From NCBI GenBank assembly GCA_012520295.1, contig JAAYOP010000097.1, forward strand, positions 1 to 32,792: DNA of 32,792 nt. Direction: 5' to 3'. This document shows positions 32,646 through 32,792 of this stretch, piece by piece. A program made the position numbers and the translations under genes. Source of the DNA: Clostridiales bacterium (lineage in GTDB: Bacteria > Bacillota > Clostridia > Oscillospirales > Oscillospiraceae). Positions within the stretch are counted from its first letter, which is position 1. Each line of letters starts with the position of its first letter. The notes below the pieces were generated by a model. That model saw only the letters and a program-made list of their open reading frames with translations, had not been told where the DNA came from and did no database searches.

Positions 32646-32792
32646 AGCATAAAAAACTCTAATTGAAGATGGCTGAACTTAAAAACATGGAATGTTCAAT
32701 TCGACCTGCAGAGATGCGGTAGCAGGAAGCCGCTGTCAAAACACGGCACATAGCACAAAGATATTTAACAAAATTGCATTATTTGCACAAAA

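Overview
This window comes from a spore-forming anaerobe of the Firmicutes, class Clostridia, probably an Oscillospirales-type lineage. Four things point there: a single-chain pyruvate:ferredoxin oxidoreductase, a LysM-GH18 spore-cortex enzyme, a small spore-surface-type gene, and strong GGAGG ribosome binding sites with AT-rich sigma-A promoters. GGAGG-bounded palindromic intergenic repeats of a kind I associate with Oscillospiraceae support it. The lineage is an inference; no rRNA or tRNA gene is visible.

Layout. 1-4350: two paralogous short-chain dehydrogenases (SDRs) flank an intracellular glycoside-hydrolase-like protein. The SDR promoters carry palindromic operator candidates, and the first SDR has lost its catalytic Asn. 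4700-6130: a PAS-PAS-GGDEF diguanylate cyclase with intact active and inhibitory sites. 6231-7814 (minus): an SRAP/YedK abasic-site DNA-crosslink protein followed by a WYL regulator. 7976-11494: pyruvate:ferredoxin oxidoreductase. 11771-11923 (minus): a 50-residue spore-surface-type gene. 12223-14163: PiT phosphate permease and its DUF47 partner. 14371-17167: a polar amino acid ABC importer (lipoprotein, permease, ATPase).

17208-19478: an eroded molybdenum-cofactor operon. A Moco/Tuco-type riboswitch, a tiny leader ORF and an intrinsic terminator precede moeA. Only the head of moaA and the tail of a MOSC-domain gene remain before an intact mogA. 19484-21251 (minus): a membrane-anchored alpha/beta hydrolase and a DUF1848 protein. 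21614-23190: a frameshifted GH18-SLH gene. 23677-24570: a membrane protein resembling the tail of BlaR1/M56 sensors, then a YdbC/PC4-like ssDNA-binding protein. 24671-25957 (minus): the LysM-GH18 spore enzyme. 26308-29001 (minus): a copper P-type ATPase with a CopZ-like chaperone fused to its C-terminus. 29313-30257: a receiver-GGDEF protein whose phosphorylation and catalytic sites are both lost while its c-di-GMP inhibitory site is kept. 30436-32645: an AmmeMemoRadiSam pair, a Memo-AMMECR1 fusion overlapping its radical SAM enzyme.

Two dispersed repeat families occupy the intergenic spaces. One has four related copies (4351, 13399, 14197, 21438). The other is a GGAGG-bounded palindromic element (23341 and half of it at 26126). 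The strongest leads are the degenerate c-di-GMP receptor next to an intact cyclase, the decayed but still riboswitch-controlled Moco operon, the CopA-CopZ fusion that keeps its internal ribosome binding site, the SRAP-WYL pair, and the active/inactive SDR pair around a glycosidase.
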